From NCBI RefSeq assembly GCF_021917145.1, contig NC_061064.1, positions 3,397,137-3,461,136 on the forward strand: a stretch of 64,000 bases of DNA, read 5' to 3'. Position numbers and translations under genes: made by a program. Each line of letters begins with the position of its first letter. Positions within the stretch are counted from its first letter, which is position 1. Of the stretch, positions 1 to 14,000 are shown in pieces. The notes below the pieces were generated by a model. That model did not search any database and was not told the DNA's origin. It saw only the letters and a program-made list of their open reading frames with translations. The DNA is from Hypomesus transpacificus (Eukaryota > Chordata > Actinopteri > Osmeriformes > Osmeridae).

Positions 1-1167
1 CCAGGAGGTGGGGCCGGTGCTGGCCCTGGAGGCTTTGGTCCAGCAGCTGGTGGAGGTGATTACTTATTTAGCTAAAAAACACAATTTAATCACTTTACAA
101 GTACAAATCTTGTTTTTATATTTTGTTTGCAGCTGGACGAGGAGGAGGCCCAGGAGGCGTTGGACCAGGAGGCGTTGGACCAGGAGGAGTTGGACCAGGA
201 GGAGTTGGACCAGGAGGCTATGGAACTGGTCTAGGGCCTGGTGGAGCAGGTGAGGAGATCAACGTACAGTATGGATTATAGATATGACATACAAAAGGAA
301 AGAGGAAAGAAAGTAGGAGACTAGGAGTAAGATACATTTAGTTATGGTAGCATTATGTATTCTTCTCAGAAATAGCTTAATTTAGTCACTCTACTGATTC
401 TTGTTCTTGATTCTTGTTCTCTCTACAGGAGCTGGTGGTAAACCTCAAAAAACAGGTAAAACTAATCCAAATTCTTGAACTCAATTTCATATAAAGACTT
501 AATATCAGTTGGTCTGCATTCTACCGTAGACTGATAGTTGAATCTAAATTCCCAGGCGGTGGCTATGGTGTTGGAGTCGGAGGTCCTGGAGGACTCGGGG
601 TCGGATTTGGAGCTGGTCTAGGAGGAGGAGGCAAATGCTTAAAACATTCTTCCATCATACTCACCACCTGTAACACAAAATATGAATGAGTTAACTTAAA
701 CCACCACACTTCAACATAACTAATCAGTTTGACGTCACTCCCGGACATGCCTCTGTAGAAATCCCCTATTACAGTCCAACATTAGTAGGCATAGTCATTA
801 ACTGCCCACCCCAGTGAGCCCACCCATCGTTGCTGCTCCAAATTTGTAGATCAGATATCATGTAGGTACTAGTTCAGGTGCTGTCTGATTCTGGAAGCCT
901 TAGCAGCCAAGTCCAAACAACAAAGACCATGCCATAATAATCTGCATCCTCTGTCCCCAGTGCTTTACAATAAGTGGAAGTCCTCCACACTTTACTCAGT
1001 TCAGTGACCATGCCCCTCTCATAGGAAACTACATATATTGTTCCACTGTATACCTTCCACCCAAAGTTCTGGGATTAATTTTACTAAGATTTACCCATTA
1101 TTTCATTTCCTGACACAGCAACAACATCTATATTGTTATAGGGGCCACATGCTGACAAAACTCACAT

Positions 1168-1229
<62 letters not shown>

Positions 1230-1234
1230 TCACT

Positions 1235-1285
<51 letters not shown>

Positions 1286-4200
1286 ATAAGAGCTAACGAC
1301 AGCACAGTCTGATTAAGAGTGGAAGTTGTCACGTCAGACCGAGAGTAATCAGTTTTGTCCTTCTCTGTTTTTGAATCCATGACATATGGCTCTCTCACAT
1401 AGGAATGTTGGTGACACTATCCGAGTCTTTCTTGGAGGTTATGCCCCAGCTCTGTGGAACCTCTGGATTCCACCCATTACGTCTTGATGTAGAAAGTATG
1501 TCACTGTGTAAGCACAGGAAGCAGACACACAGAGGTCACAGTTTCCAGTTGACCACAAGTCTTGTAATATCCTTAGTTTATCATTCACCCATTTTACTTA
1601 ATGCATTCAGTCTGTGCTTATGCTGCACAGCTTCACTATAAAGATGTAGACCAAAACATCAATTTTGCATTACCTGAAGAAGCATTAACTGAAGCAAGCC
1701 AACCAAGAGGCTGTGTATTTTAAATTGACTTGCATCACTCATCTATGTTTTACCAGAGAAGGTTGATTACTGGTAAAGTTCTCTCTTACCTCTGTATGTG
1801 CAGTGACTACTACAGTGTCTATTCAAATGAGCATGGGTACTATTGCTATACAAGTATAGAAGTCCAGTGACTATGGAGTACAAAGTGAAGTAATGGGACA
1901 GCTAAGTTCTAACAGAAACGCTGTCGTCAAAGAGTCAAAGACTAAAGATTGAGGTATTGTTAAACCACAGAATCCCCTCACCTCAGCGTACATTGCCTCA
2001 CTTTCAGTCTTCAAAGGCCTCTCCCTGGTCTCTATTATGTTCTCTCTTTCAAGGGCCTTTGCAGTGTTGTATTCCCTCTCTGTTGTGTGGTAAACATTTA
2101 CTGACCTGACCATAACCCAGCCCAATGAGACTTTTAAAAGGTTTTAAAGTCAAACATCCACACTTCAAACAGGTTTGTAAAAACGTCCCAGGGAACATAT
2201 TGGTGTCACAATAAACCCGGCCACGGAACTGAAGTGTTACAGTATTGAAGGGTCAAAGCACCAAACGACAGATTGAATTCATTAATAAATGAGATAAAGC
2301 CCATTTTCTACTTTGGGGAACATAACCAGATAGGCCACCAGAGGGTACACTATCAACTTCCCAGTTCAGTCCTGCTGATCAACCTCCTTCAATAGCTTAT
2401 AAAGTCTTGAAGAATTGCTTCTGATGTTCTTCACATGCTGTAGAAGGTAAAATGTTCTTAAGGCGTTTAGAAGGAAAAGTACATTTCAGAACAATAAATA
2501 AATGCCATGTTCTCATTAGGATATGGAGGCTTCGGAGCAGGGGGTGTGGGTGGAGGAGTACGAGGAGCAGGGGGTGTGGGTGGAGGAGTACGAGGAGCAG
2601 GGGGTGTGGGTGGAGGAGTACGAGGAGCAGGGGGTGTGGGTGGAGGAGTACGAGGAGCAGGTGGTGTGGGTGGAGGAGTACGAGGAGCAGGGGGTGTGGG
2701 TGGAGGAGGCCTCGGAGCAGGGGGTGTGGGTGGAGGAGTACGAGGAGCAGGGGGTGTGGGTGGAGGAGTACGAGGAGCAGGTGGCCTGGGAGCTGGTGGT
2801 GTTGGATCTGGAGGTCAGGGTGCAGGACTAGGACCAGGAGGTCAGAACGTTTTCCTTGAATCTGAGGTATTGATAAAAATAAAAAAAAAACACTGCAAAT
2901 TGTTGGTTAATTTCTGTCTCACCTCAGGTGGCTATGGAGGTTATGGCGGATATGGTGGACCTGGTGGGGGTCAGTACCCTGGAGCCCAGAAACCCCCCAA
3001 AACAGGTACAGGCTTAGGGTGCAGTAGGTAGGACCACACAAAATGCTATTAGATTTGTATTTTTGTATCTATAATTTTGTATTTTTTTTGGCATTAGGAG
3101 CAGGAACAGCACTGGGAGGCACCGGATATGGGCCTGGAGGTGGAGGAGGATACGGGCCTGGAGGTGGAGGAGGATATGGGCCTGGAGGTGGAGGAGGATA
3201 TGGGCCTGGAGGCACTGGAACAGGTCCTGGTGGTGCTGGTGGAGTTGGGCCTGGAGGTGCTGGTGGAGTTGGACCTGGTGGTGCTGGTGGAGTTGGGCCT
3301 GGTGGTGCTGGTGGAGTTGGTGGAGTTGGACCTGGTGGAGTTGGGCCTGGTGGTGCTGGTGGAGTTGGGCCTGGTGGTGCTGGTGGAGTTGGGCCTGGAG
3401 GTGCTGGTGGAGTTGGACCTGGTGGAGTTGGGCCTGGTGGTGCTGGTGGAGTGGGCCCAGGTGGAGCTGCTGTGCCAGCAGGAGGTCAGTGGTAGAACCT
3501 TGGTAAAATATTCCCTCACACAGTGAACAGTAAATACACAAACCAAGACAAAAGGAGTGACTACTTAATAGCATTTGACTTCACAATACTATTTATTTAA
3601 GTGTTCACTATCAACTATTTTTTTTTTATGATGTAAAGTGTAATATCAAGGTTAAATTTAGTATTAACAAAGGGGCATTTAAAGAAACTGTTTGATATTC
3701 TGCTGCAGCACCAGTGTTGCCTCAGACTGGAGTGCCAGGGGGAGGACCTGGAGGGAAAAGCAGTGGAAAAGCCTCCAAAGTCCCAGGTAAACTACAAATC
3801 CCAGAATTCAACTCATTATGGAATTACAAAACATGATTATAGGATGCAGACCATGCTATTCCACTGTAGAATTTCCTAGAATGTCTGTTATTCATACAGG
3901 TGTTGGATTACCTGGACTTTATCAAGGGGGAATTATGCCTGATCAAGGTATGTCAAACAATAAAAATGTTGCATTTAGGTTAATCTTTTTGGTGACAGTT
4001 ACTCAACACAGTGGGATGTTCATCATCTGCCCAAGCAGTGTGTAATCTCTCACCCTGACTCCTATTCAGGTTTTGGAGGCCGTGGAGTCCTGCCTGGTGT
4101 TGCCACAGGATCTGGACTTGGACCCCAAACTGGTAAGTTGTCTAGTGGCTGAACTAACCAACCGCAAGTCTTTGTCCCCTCTGACTTTGTCTGCTCTCCT

Positions 4201-5003
4201 CCCAGGATCTGGAGTTCTTGGCCAGGGAGGAGTTGGAAATGGAGGTGGAGGTCAGTGAGCCTAAATTAAAAGGACAGCTTGACATTCTTGACATAAATGT
4301 TGACGGATGTTAAATTTTGGTATTGGTTTCATAAGATGTATATTTCTGCCTTTAGCTGGCCGAGGCAGTTTTGGTGGACAGCAGCTGCCAGGAGTGTTCC
4401 GTGGATACCCCCTCATATCACCCAAGTCAGGTACTGTACCCGAGACAAACATCAAAAGGCAATCACATTTTAAACAGTACAGATTTCATAGTATGTCATA
4501 GAGAGTGTAAGGAAAAGGCCATACTCTATATATGTCCCAATAGTGTGACCTCTTTCTCTTTGCTCTTCATGTTTCTTATCTGCCTCTTCTCATGCCTTCC
4601 ATTACCATAGGAGCTGGGGGTAAATCAAAGTCTCCAGCCAAAGCTGCTGCTAAATACAGTAAGACAACGATAACATTTAGTAATCCAGGTTGATTAGTAG
4701 TTCTCTCGCTTAGCAGTTTTAAGATTTAATACAATCCAATACCAAAATCCAAGCAGATAACTTGTAAACTACTGGCTTCAAAGATAAACTTAGCATTACG
4801 TTTCCTTCCAGGTGGGGGTGGGGCTGGAGCCGGAGGTGGGCCAGGTCAAGGGACTGGAGCCGGTGGCGTCCTTGGCGGTGTAGGTGGAGTTCCTGGGGGA
4901 GGTGGAGGCGGTCTTGGTTTTGGAACCGGTGCTGGAGCTGGGGCCGGCACTCAGGGAGGACCTGGGGGTGCTGGTGGAGTTCCGGGAGGAGGGCCTGGAG
5001 CAG
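1..5003 (+). CDS. eln: Elastin exon group 1 (window edge to the first AKARKYG exon)
   Basis: Exons read from AG/GT sites and frame: 1-55 (partial), 133-249, 429-455, 556-630, 2520-2840, 2928-3005, 3098-3484, 3709-3786, 3900-3947, 4070-4132, 4206-4250, 4356-4430, 4611-4658 and 4812-5003. Lysine exons are 429-455 (GAGGKPQKTG), 2928-3005 (ends AQKPPKTG), 3709-3786 (GGKSSGKASKVPG) and 4611-4658 (KSKSPAKAAAKY). The first three are KP-type and the last is KA-type. The 2520-2840 exon is a 30-bp minisatellite coding GGVGGGVRGA; the 3098-3484 exon is a GPGGAGGVG repeat. Exon 556-630 has no GT donor in a good position and would need a GC donor at 631, so that boundary is uncertain. Confidence 0.8.
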
Positions 5004-8000
5004 GTGGCTATGCGTGTGACTGCAGGAGTTATCTGAATCTTTAATGACATTACATTTTATAAAGATTCCAGACTTATTTCATGTGATAGATTTTATATTC
5101 TTCTTCAATCAATGTTTTTCACTTCATATCTTACAGGCTATGGGGCTGGTGCCAAAGCACGTAAATATGGTAATTTACTTTACCATATTTTACCTAGCCA
5201 TAGTAAAAAAAATTACCTTTACCATAGTAGCTTGACATTACTTCTATTCATTATGTTCTGTATTTACTACCTCCCATCACTCCAGGTCAAACTGGAGGTG
5301 CTGGTACCGGACTTGGCCAAGGAGTTGTACCTGCATCTGGGATTGGAACTGGAGGAGTACTAGGGGGTGGCTATGGTCCTGGAGGAGCTGGTACTGGTCC
5401 TGGTGGTGCTGGCTATGGGCCTGGAGGGGTGGGTACTGGGCCTGGTGGTGCTGGCTACTGGCCTGGAGGGGCTGGTACTGGGCCTGGGGGTGTTGGCTAT
5501 GGTCCTGGAGGGGTGGGTACTGGGACTGGAGGTGCTGGCTATGGTCCTGGAGGGGTGGGTACTGGGCCTGGAGGTGTTGGCTATGGTCCTGGAGGGGCTG
5601 GTCCAGGAGGGGCTGGTACTGGGCCTGGTGGTGCTGGTACTGGGCCTGGTGGTGCTGGCTACGGGCCTGGTGGTGCAGGAACTGGACAAGGTGCTGGCTA
5701 TGGTCCTGGTGGAGCAGGAACTGGACCAGGAGGTGCCGGCTATGGTCCTGGTGGAGCAGGAACTGGACCAGGAGGGGCTGGTAGTGGAGGTACTTTGTTA
5801 TCAGAATTATAAGATCTTATTTTGAATAGGAAATTAGGATGTCATTTTTTGGGAAACAATACATTTCTATATACTTTATGTTACAGGATATGATCGAGAT
5901 GCAAAAGCTCGTAAATATGGTAAGCACCTCCTTCTTATGTTGCATTAATAAGACTGTGAGATAAAGCTGAAATGAGCATCTTTGATGGTTCTTCCTCTTT
6001 TAGGCATGCTTAGTGGTGCCCTTGGAGTCCCAGGTGGTGGACAGGGTGCTGGACGTGGAGGACTTCAAGGAGGAGGTGCTGGGGCTGGACTAGGCCAAGG
6101 AGGAGTCTCTGGCGGAACAGGCTATGGTCCTGGTGGTGCAGGAACTGGACCAGGAGGTGCCGGCTTCGGGCCTGGTGGGGCCGGAATTGGACCAGGAGGT
6201 GCCGGCTTCGGGCCTGGTGGGGCCGGAAATGGACCAGGAGGTGCCGGCTATGGTCCTGGTGGAGCAGGAGCTGGACCAGGAGGTGCAGGCTATGGTCCTG
6301 GTGGTGCAGGAACTGGACCAGGTGCTGGCTATGGTCCTGGTGGAGCAGGAGCTGGACCAGGAGGTGCAGGCTATGGTCCTGGTGGAGCAGGAACTGGACC
6401 AGGAGGTGCTGGCTATGGTCCTGGTGGTGCAGGAACTGGACCAGGAGGTGCTGGGCCAAGACCTGGAACTGGAGCTGGAGGTACTTTAGCATAATTACTG
6501 TAGAGGTATGTTAAGGGGTAATGTTAAACTGACCAATTATGTTAAAGTTAGGTGGCTTCAGTCAACTAATTCATGTTCTGTGTTACAGGATATGATGCTG
6601 ATGCCAAAGCTCGTAAATATGGTAAACTCATTCATCTCCCTTTAAAGGTTTTACATCACAGCATGGATTACACCAAAGAATAAAGCTGAAATGGGCATCA
6701 TTGATATTTCCTCCTCTGGTAGGCATGCTTAGTGGTGCCCTTGGAGTCCCAGGTGGTGGACAGGGTGCTGGACGTGGAGGACTCCCAGGAGGAGGTGTTG
6801 GGGCTGGACTAGGCCAAGGAGGAGTTCCTGGCAGAACCGGCTATGGTCCTGGTAGTGTAGGAACTGGACCAGGAGGTGCCGGCTATGGTACTGGTGGAGC
6901 AGGAGCTGGACCAGGAGGTGCCGGCTATGGACCTGGTGGAGCAGGAACGGGACCAGGAGGTGCCGGCTACGGTCCTGGTGGAGCAGGAACTGGACCAGGA
7001 GGTGCCAGCTATGGTCCTGGTGGAGCAGGAGCAGGACCAGGTGCTGGCTATGGACCTGGTGGAGGAGGAACTGGGCTGGGAGGTGTCGGCTATGGTCCTG
7101 GTGGAGCAGGAGCAGGACCAGGTGCTGGCTATGGACCTGGTGGAGCAGGAACTGGACCAGGAGGTGCCGGCTATGGCCCTGGTGGAGCAGGAACTGGACC
7201 AGGAAGTGGTGGGCCAAGACCTGGAACTGGAGCTGGAGGTACTTTTGCATAAATACTGTAGAGGTATGTTAGGTGGTAATGTTAAACTGACCAATTAAGA
7301 TAAAGTTAGGTTGTTTCAGTCAACTCATTCATGTTCTGTGTTACAGGATATGATGCTGATGCCAAAGCTCGTAAATATGGTAAGCATATTCATCCCCTTT
7401 TAAGGTTTTTACATCACAGCATGGACTACACCCAGGCATGATGCTGAAATGGGCATCATTGATGTTTCCTCCTCTGGTAGGCATGCTTAGTGGTGCCCTT
7501 GGAGTCCCAGGTGGTGGACAGGGTGTTGGACGTGGAGGACTCCCAGGAGGAGGTGCTTGGGCCGGACTAGGCCAAGGAGGAGTGCCTGGCGGAACCGGCT
7601 ATGGTCCTGGTGGAGCAGGAACTGGACCAGGAGGTGCTGGCTATGGTCCTGGTGGAGCAGGAACTGGACCAGGAGGTGCTGGCTATGGTCCTGGTGGAGC
7701 AGGAGCTGGACCAGGTGCTGGCTATGGTCCTGGTGGAGCAGGAACTGGACCAGGAGGTGCTGGCTATGGTCCTGGTGGGGCAGGAACTGGACCTGGAGGT
7801 GCCGGCTATGGTCCTGGTGGGGCAGGAACTGGACCAGGAGGTGCTGGTTATGGTCCTGGTGGAGCAGGAACTGGACCAGGAGGTGCTGGATATGGTCCTG
7901 GTGGGGCAGGAACTGGACCAGGAGGTGCTGGTTATGGTCCTGGTGGAGCAGGAACTGGACCAGGAAGTGCTGGCTATGGTCCTGGTGGGGCAGGAACTGG

Positions 8001-11000
8001 ACCAGGAGGTGCCGGCTATGGTCCTGGTGGAGCAGGAACTGGACCAGGAAGTGGTGGGCCACGACCAGGAACTGGAGCTGGAGGTACTTTAGCATAATTA
8101 CTGTAGAGGTATGTTAGGTGGTGATGTTAAACTGACCAATTATGTTAAAGTTAGGTTGTTTCAGTCAACTAATTAATGTTCTGTGTTACAGGATATGATG
8201 CTGATGCCAAAGCTCGTAAATATGGTAAAGTCATTCATCTCCCTTCAAAGGTTTTACATCACAGCATGGATTACACCAAAGAGTAAAGCTGAAATGGGCA
8301 TCATTGATGTTTCCTCCTCTGGTAGGCATGCTTAGTGGTGCCCTTGGAGTCCCAGGTGGTGGACAGGGTGCTGGACATGGAGGACTCCCAGGAGGAGGTG
8401 CTGGGGCTGGACTAGGCCAAGGAGGAGTTCCTGGCAGAACAGGCTATGGTCCTGGTGGTGCAGGGATTGGACCAGGAGGTGCCGGCTATGGACCTGGTGG
8501 AGGAAGAACTGGACCGGGAGGTGCTGGCTATGGTCCTGGTGGAGCAGGAACTGGACCAGGAGGTGCAGGCTATGGTCCTGGTGGAGCAGGAACTGGACCA
8601 GGAGGTGCTGGCTATGGTCCTGGTGGAGCAGGAACTGGACCTGGAGGTGCTGGCTATGGTCCTGGTGGAGCAGGAACTGGACCTGGAGGTGCCGGCTATG
8701 GTCCTGGTGGGGCAGGAACTGGACCAGGAAGTGGTGGGCCAAGACCAGGAACTGGAGCTGGAGGTACTTTAGCAAAATTACTGTAGAGGTATGTTAGGGA
8801 GTAATGTTAAATTGACCATTTATTTTAAAGTTAATTGGTTTCAGTCAACTAATTAATGTTCTGTGTTACAGGATATGATGCTGATGCCAAAGCTCGTAAA
8901 TATGGTAAAGTCATTCATCCCCCTTCAAAGGTTTTACATCACAGCATGGATTACACCAAGGAATGAAGCTGAAATGGGCATCATTGATGTTTCCTCCTCT
9001 GGTAGGCATGCTTAGTGGTGCCCTTGGAGTCCCAGGTGGTGGACAGGGTGCTGGACGTGGAGGACTCCCAGGAGGAGGTGCTGGGGCCGGACTAGGCCAA
9101 GGAGGAGTGCCTGGCGGAACCGGCTATGGTCCTGGTGGAGCAGGAACTGGACCAGGAGGTGCAGGCTATGGACCTGGTGGAGCAGGAACTGGACCAGGAG
9201 GTGCCGGCTATGGTCCTGGTGGAGCAGGAACTGGACCAGGAGGTGCAGGCTATGGACCTGGTGGAGCAGGAACTGGACCAGGAGGTGCAGGCTATGGTCC
9301 TGGTGGAGCAGGAACTGGACCAGGAGGTGCAGGCTATGGACCTGGTGGAGCAGGAACTGGACCAGGAGGTGCTGGCTATGGACCTGGTGGAGCAGGAGCT
9401 GGACCAGGTGCTGGCTATGGTCCTGGTGGAGCAGGAACTGGACCAGGAGGTGCTGGCTATGGACCCGGTGGAGCAGGAACTGGACCAGGAGGTGCTGGCT
9501 ATGGACCGGGTGGAGTAGGAACTGGACCAGGTGCTGGCTATGGTCCTGGTGGGGCAGGAACTGGACCTGGAGATGCCGGCTATGGTCCTGGTGGGGTAGG
9601 AACTGGACCAGGAGGTGCTGGGCCAAGACCAGGTATTGGAGCTGGAGGTACTGTAAGATAACAGCTATAGCAGGCAATAAGAATGTATTATCAGTCGTAT
9701 AGATGTTTACTGATGTCAATCAATATATACGTGTTATATTTCACAGGATATGATGCAGATGCAAAAGCTAGAAAATACGGTAAGTTATTATCTAAACTCT
9801 GTATTATCTATTCTGAATTTGTCATTACATTTATGTATTAGATAGTAAATAGTACAGTATTCAATGATTATCCATGATGGTTCCTCCTCTGGTAGGCATG
9901 CTTAGTGGTGCCCTTGGAGTCCCAGGTGGCGGACAGGGTGCTGGACGTGGAGGACTTCCAGGAGGAGGTGCTGGACTAGGACAAGGAAGAGTGCCTGGTA
10001 GTCAGGGCAATGGTCTATATGGATTAGGTGTTGATTATGGATCAGGAGGAGCAGCAGGGACTGGTCTTGGGCAGGGAGTGGGACTTGGGTCTGTGTTTGT
10101 ATAAGCTAACTAGTTGCATGCTCTATCCCATAGGATATCCTGGTGGGTCTAAGTCTCAGAAATACGGTAAGTCATTTTCACAATTTCCAAATGTTACTAT
10201 ATTTTTATGTCAACCTGTTATTGAGCATTTATCTCCAAACCTAAATCACATTATATTTCCATTATACACTTTAATCACTCTATTGTGGTCCGCACAGGTC
10301 CTGGTGGAGGTGGCGGAACCCCTGGTGGTGGTCTGGGTGGCAGGTTTGGTGTCCCTGGAGGAGGTGCTGCCCTGGGAGGAGGTGCTGCCTCACCCTTTGG
10401 TCCTGGGGCAGGAGGTGTAGGAGGAGGGGTGCCTGGGGCTGGGTATGGAACTGGAGCAGGTCCAGGAGCAGGTTATGGTCCAGGAGGTGGATATGGAGCT
10501 GGGGCCGGGGCAGGACCTGGGGCCGGATATGGACCTGGCTCAGGAGGTACTAATATCTAAATGACTGATCTGATCAATGTAACTTTGTTTTTCAGAATGC
10601 TGTTATTAATGAAAGAAATGTTTTTACCTATAATTTCAAGGATACGGACCGAGATCAAAAGCTGCTAAATACGGTATGAGTATTCATGATCCATCAACTT
10701 GATAATCATGCCCTCTATCCAAATGTTTTACCTGTGCACCTGCCACCTCACCCATCTGATATCTCTCCTCTTTCCTGGGTGGAGCAGGGGGTGTGCCAGG
10801 TGGCGGTGGTGTCCTTGGCATTGGGGGGGTGCCTGGTGGTGGTGCTGGGGCTGGACTAGGAGGCAAGTTTATTGGTGTTACTGGTCCAATATTAAGAGTT
10901 AATTCACACACACACAAACACATACACATTTGTTCAGATATGTCTTGGTGGGGGACCAGGGGACTATGGTGCTGGACCAGGTGAGATGAAAAAAATCAAA

Positions 11001-14000
11001 CAAACAAACAAATGAAATGTTAACAAAATGGTCCAATTGCTAATTTTCTAACATAGGAGGATATGGTGTCAGACCAGGGGGCTATGGAACTGGACCTGGC
11101 GGTTATGGAACTGGACCTGGGGGTAAGTCTGTACTGATATGGGAGGGGGAGGGAAGAAGGTACATATTGCTGTAACAAAGTGCTTGGTAAAGTTTGTATT
11201 CTGCTTTCACTGTTTAATCACTGATAGTCTGTGATCCTCAGGATATGGCCCTGGAGCTGGATCTAAAGCAGCCAAATATGGTAAGAATAGGTTTCCTTTC
11301 TTGATGGTCCTTTCATTTACGAGAAATGCATTTAATGTAGTGTGTAAAATGTTTACTTATGTTTCTTGACTATAGGTCAACCAGGTGGGACTGGAGGAAC
11401 AGGAACAGGGACTGGACCTGGGACTGGAGCTGGGGCAGGAGCTGGTGCTGGGGCAGGGGCCGGGGCAGGAACAGGTGCTGGGGCAGGAACAGGTGCTGGG
11501 GCAGGAACAGGAGCTGGTGCTGGAGCTGGGGCAAGAACAGGGGGTAAGATGCTCGAAAAGAAATTTGGGTACAGCATAGAGTAGGTCATGGGATAATAAC
11601 ATGACTTTACAGAGAACATTGATGGTTTTCCTATTCTCGTGTGTTCCTGGTAGAGCACCCGCAAGCAAACTTTCAGAATTTAGTTGATTTTAAAAGAAGT
11701 AGGTGGAGGATTTGTTTTGTTTGTCTTTACAAAGGAGTGTCGGGTGGAACCGGAGGCACAGGAGGTTCAGGAGTCACACCTGCCCCAGGAGTAACAGGAG
11801 GTGAAGCAACAGCTGCAGGCACCGGGGCAGGAGCAGGTTAGTCATATCCAGGGCCTTTCATATACATTTAACAAGAAGCAGATCATGCAACCACATATCA
11901 AATGTATCTATCGGTGATACTTTTTGGTAATCTCATCTGCTACTTAGGCAGATGTTCTCACTTCTAGTCTCTCTCTTCCCATCCTGCTCCATCCAGGTGT
12001 TCCCACTGGTGCTGGAACTGGAAAAGAGGGCAAGGATGGTGATGGAGCTGCAGGTACAGGTGTGGAAATGTTAAATCAGATGAAGCATTGGCAGTTGAAT
12101 CAACAGTCCATTATTTACATATTCCATGCATTCCACTGCATTTACCTTTGTTAAAGGTGAGCCTGGTGGTGCTGGGGGAGTTCTAGAAGGATCTGGAAGT
12201 TCTGGAGGTGACGGTATGCTTATAAAATAGTTTAACTTAACATCTTAAATATATACAGTATATTAAGATTTAACAGTTAATGACTTTTGAGTGGCCAAGA
12301 TGGGTTTGCTGATGGGTTTGTGTATGGTAGGTACTGGCATCACAGGTGGACCAATAGATGGAGGGATTGAAGGAGGACTGGACATAATCACTCCTGGTGG
12401 GACTGGAATCCCCATCATTGGTGGGAAACCAGGTAAGACTGGAAATGAACTCTTCAGGTCCATAGCAGTCTAAAGAACAATAGCTAATGGCATGCAATAG
12501 CACTCATAGAACAAATTAGTTCATTTATACAGCCCACTATTTCTGTATCTAGCTTTGCCATTTTCATCTGCATCATCCACATTGTCATTTTCTTTGTGCT
12601 CTGCTTTCAAGACAAAACAGACCTTGGGGGGACCTCTGTTCCAGGTTTGGCTTCATGCTGTTGACATTCCTGATCTTTTGAAAATCATATCTTTCTGCTT
12701 CACCATCACCACTCTATTCTCCTTGCCATCCCATCTCAATGCCCTTACCGCTCACCTTACCTCATCTGCAAAGGAAGCTTGACCATCAGTCTATGTCTGG
12801 TTAGCTTGTTCAAATGCAACCCTCACTGGCATACTCTTTGTACTGCAATTATTCTGACAGCTTTTTTACTTCCCTGTAGGTTTAACAAGAGCATTTCCAT
12901 CTTAGGTTCTCCATCAGTTTAGTGTTGAACCAAGTTCAAGATTTGACTCTAAAATATGACCAAGAAATGTTTGTACAAATGTTTGTATGTATTTATTGTA
13001 GCTTTTTGCATTGAGGGTGTTTATTGTAAAAGTAAATGTTATTTTACAGGTGGAACTGGAGTGCCAGTACCAGAAAGTGAGTGATGCTTTTTATTATAAT
13101 TGTAAAATAAATATATCTTATGGTATGACTGCATTCAAAGTTATATTTACTGTGTTACAATATGAATTTTGTACCTGTGATTCTAGTTGGTGCTGGAGTA
13201 GTCCAACCCAGTGGTAAGTATTCAGTTGTTTACTGATTTAAGAGTTCATGAAAGCTGATTTATTATTTCATAACTATGTTCCCTTCCCTTATATGTACAG
13301 CTGGGACTGGTGTTGGTGAGTATCATAACATTTTACTCTAATTTTGTAAAGCATGCGATAGGTGATCTAACATTTTGTGTGTTTCTCTAAAAATATTTCT
13401 TACTCACTTGATCGTTCTTCCTCTGCTCTACAGCTGGAGCAGGAGTGCCCTCTGGAGGTGAGAATGAGCATAAAAACATCACAGTTTCGTGTCAGTGTCA
13501 ATGCCCAGTTCAGTGTCTCTACCTCTCCTTCACATTATGTGATACATAATCTGGTGGTGTGACTTGTGACCATGGTGTTTTTGCAGCGGACTCAGGTCAA
13601 AGCCAGTCTGGTGCTGTGGAGTGTTGGGTAGACATGTTACATTATGGGGAGACTACAGACTAATAATGGCATGAAATAACTATATAGCCAAGAGACGTGT
13701 CAACTGAAATCTGGATACTGAACTGCCTGAAGTTAGGACCTACATAACATGGAATCCCTGAGTGATATGAAACATTTGGTCTCTTCATCAGGTTCTGCTG
13801 GTTCCTCTGGTATTGGGATTGGTGTGGGGTTTGGATCTGGTACGGGTGTTGGTGAGGGTACTGGTATTGGCATTGGTATTGGATACGGCTCTGGTGGGAA
13901 CTCCGGGGGTACCGGGGTCGGTCTCGGTATCGGTATCGGTTCCGGTGGTAAAGATGGAGGAGGAGGTAAAATGTTCGCTGGTACAGTGTGTGACTGACCA

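Noticed and set aside
1038-1398. THTHTH and VCVCVC frames
   Set aside because: Translation of the CA microsatellite in an elastin intron.
7557-8117. Plus-strand alternative frames over elastin exons (WSWWSRNWTRR or MVLVEQELDQEV repeats)
   Set aside because: These are shadow frames of the Gly-rich repeat. Only the GPGG frame joins with the neighbouring exons in phase and has lysine exons on both sides.
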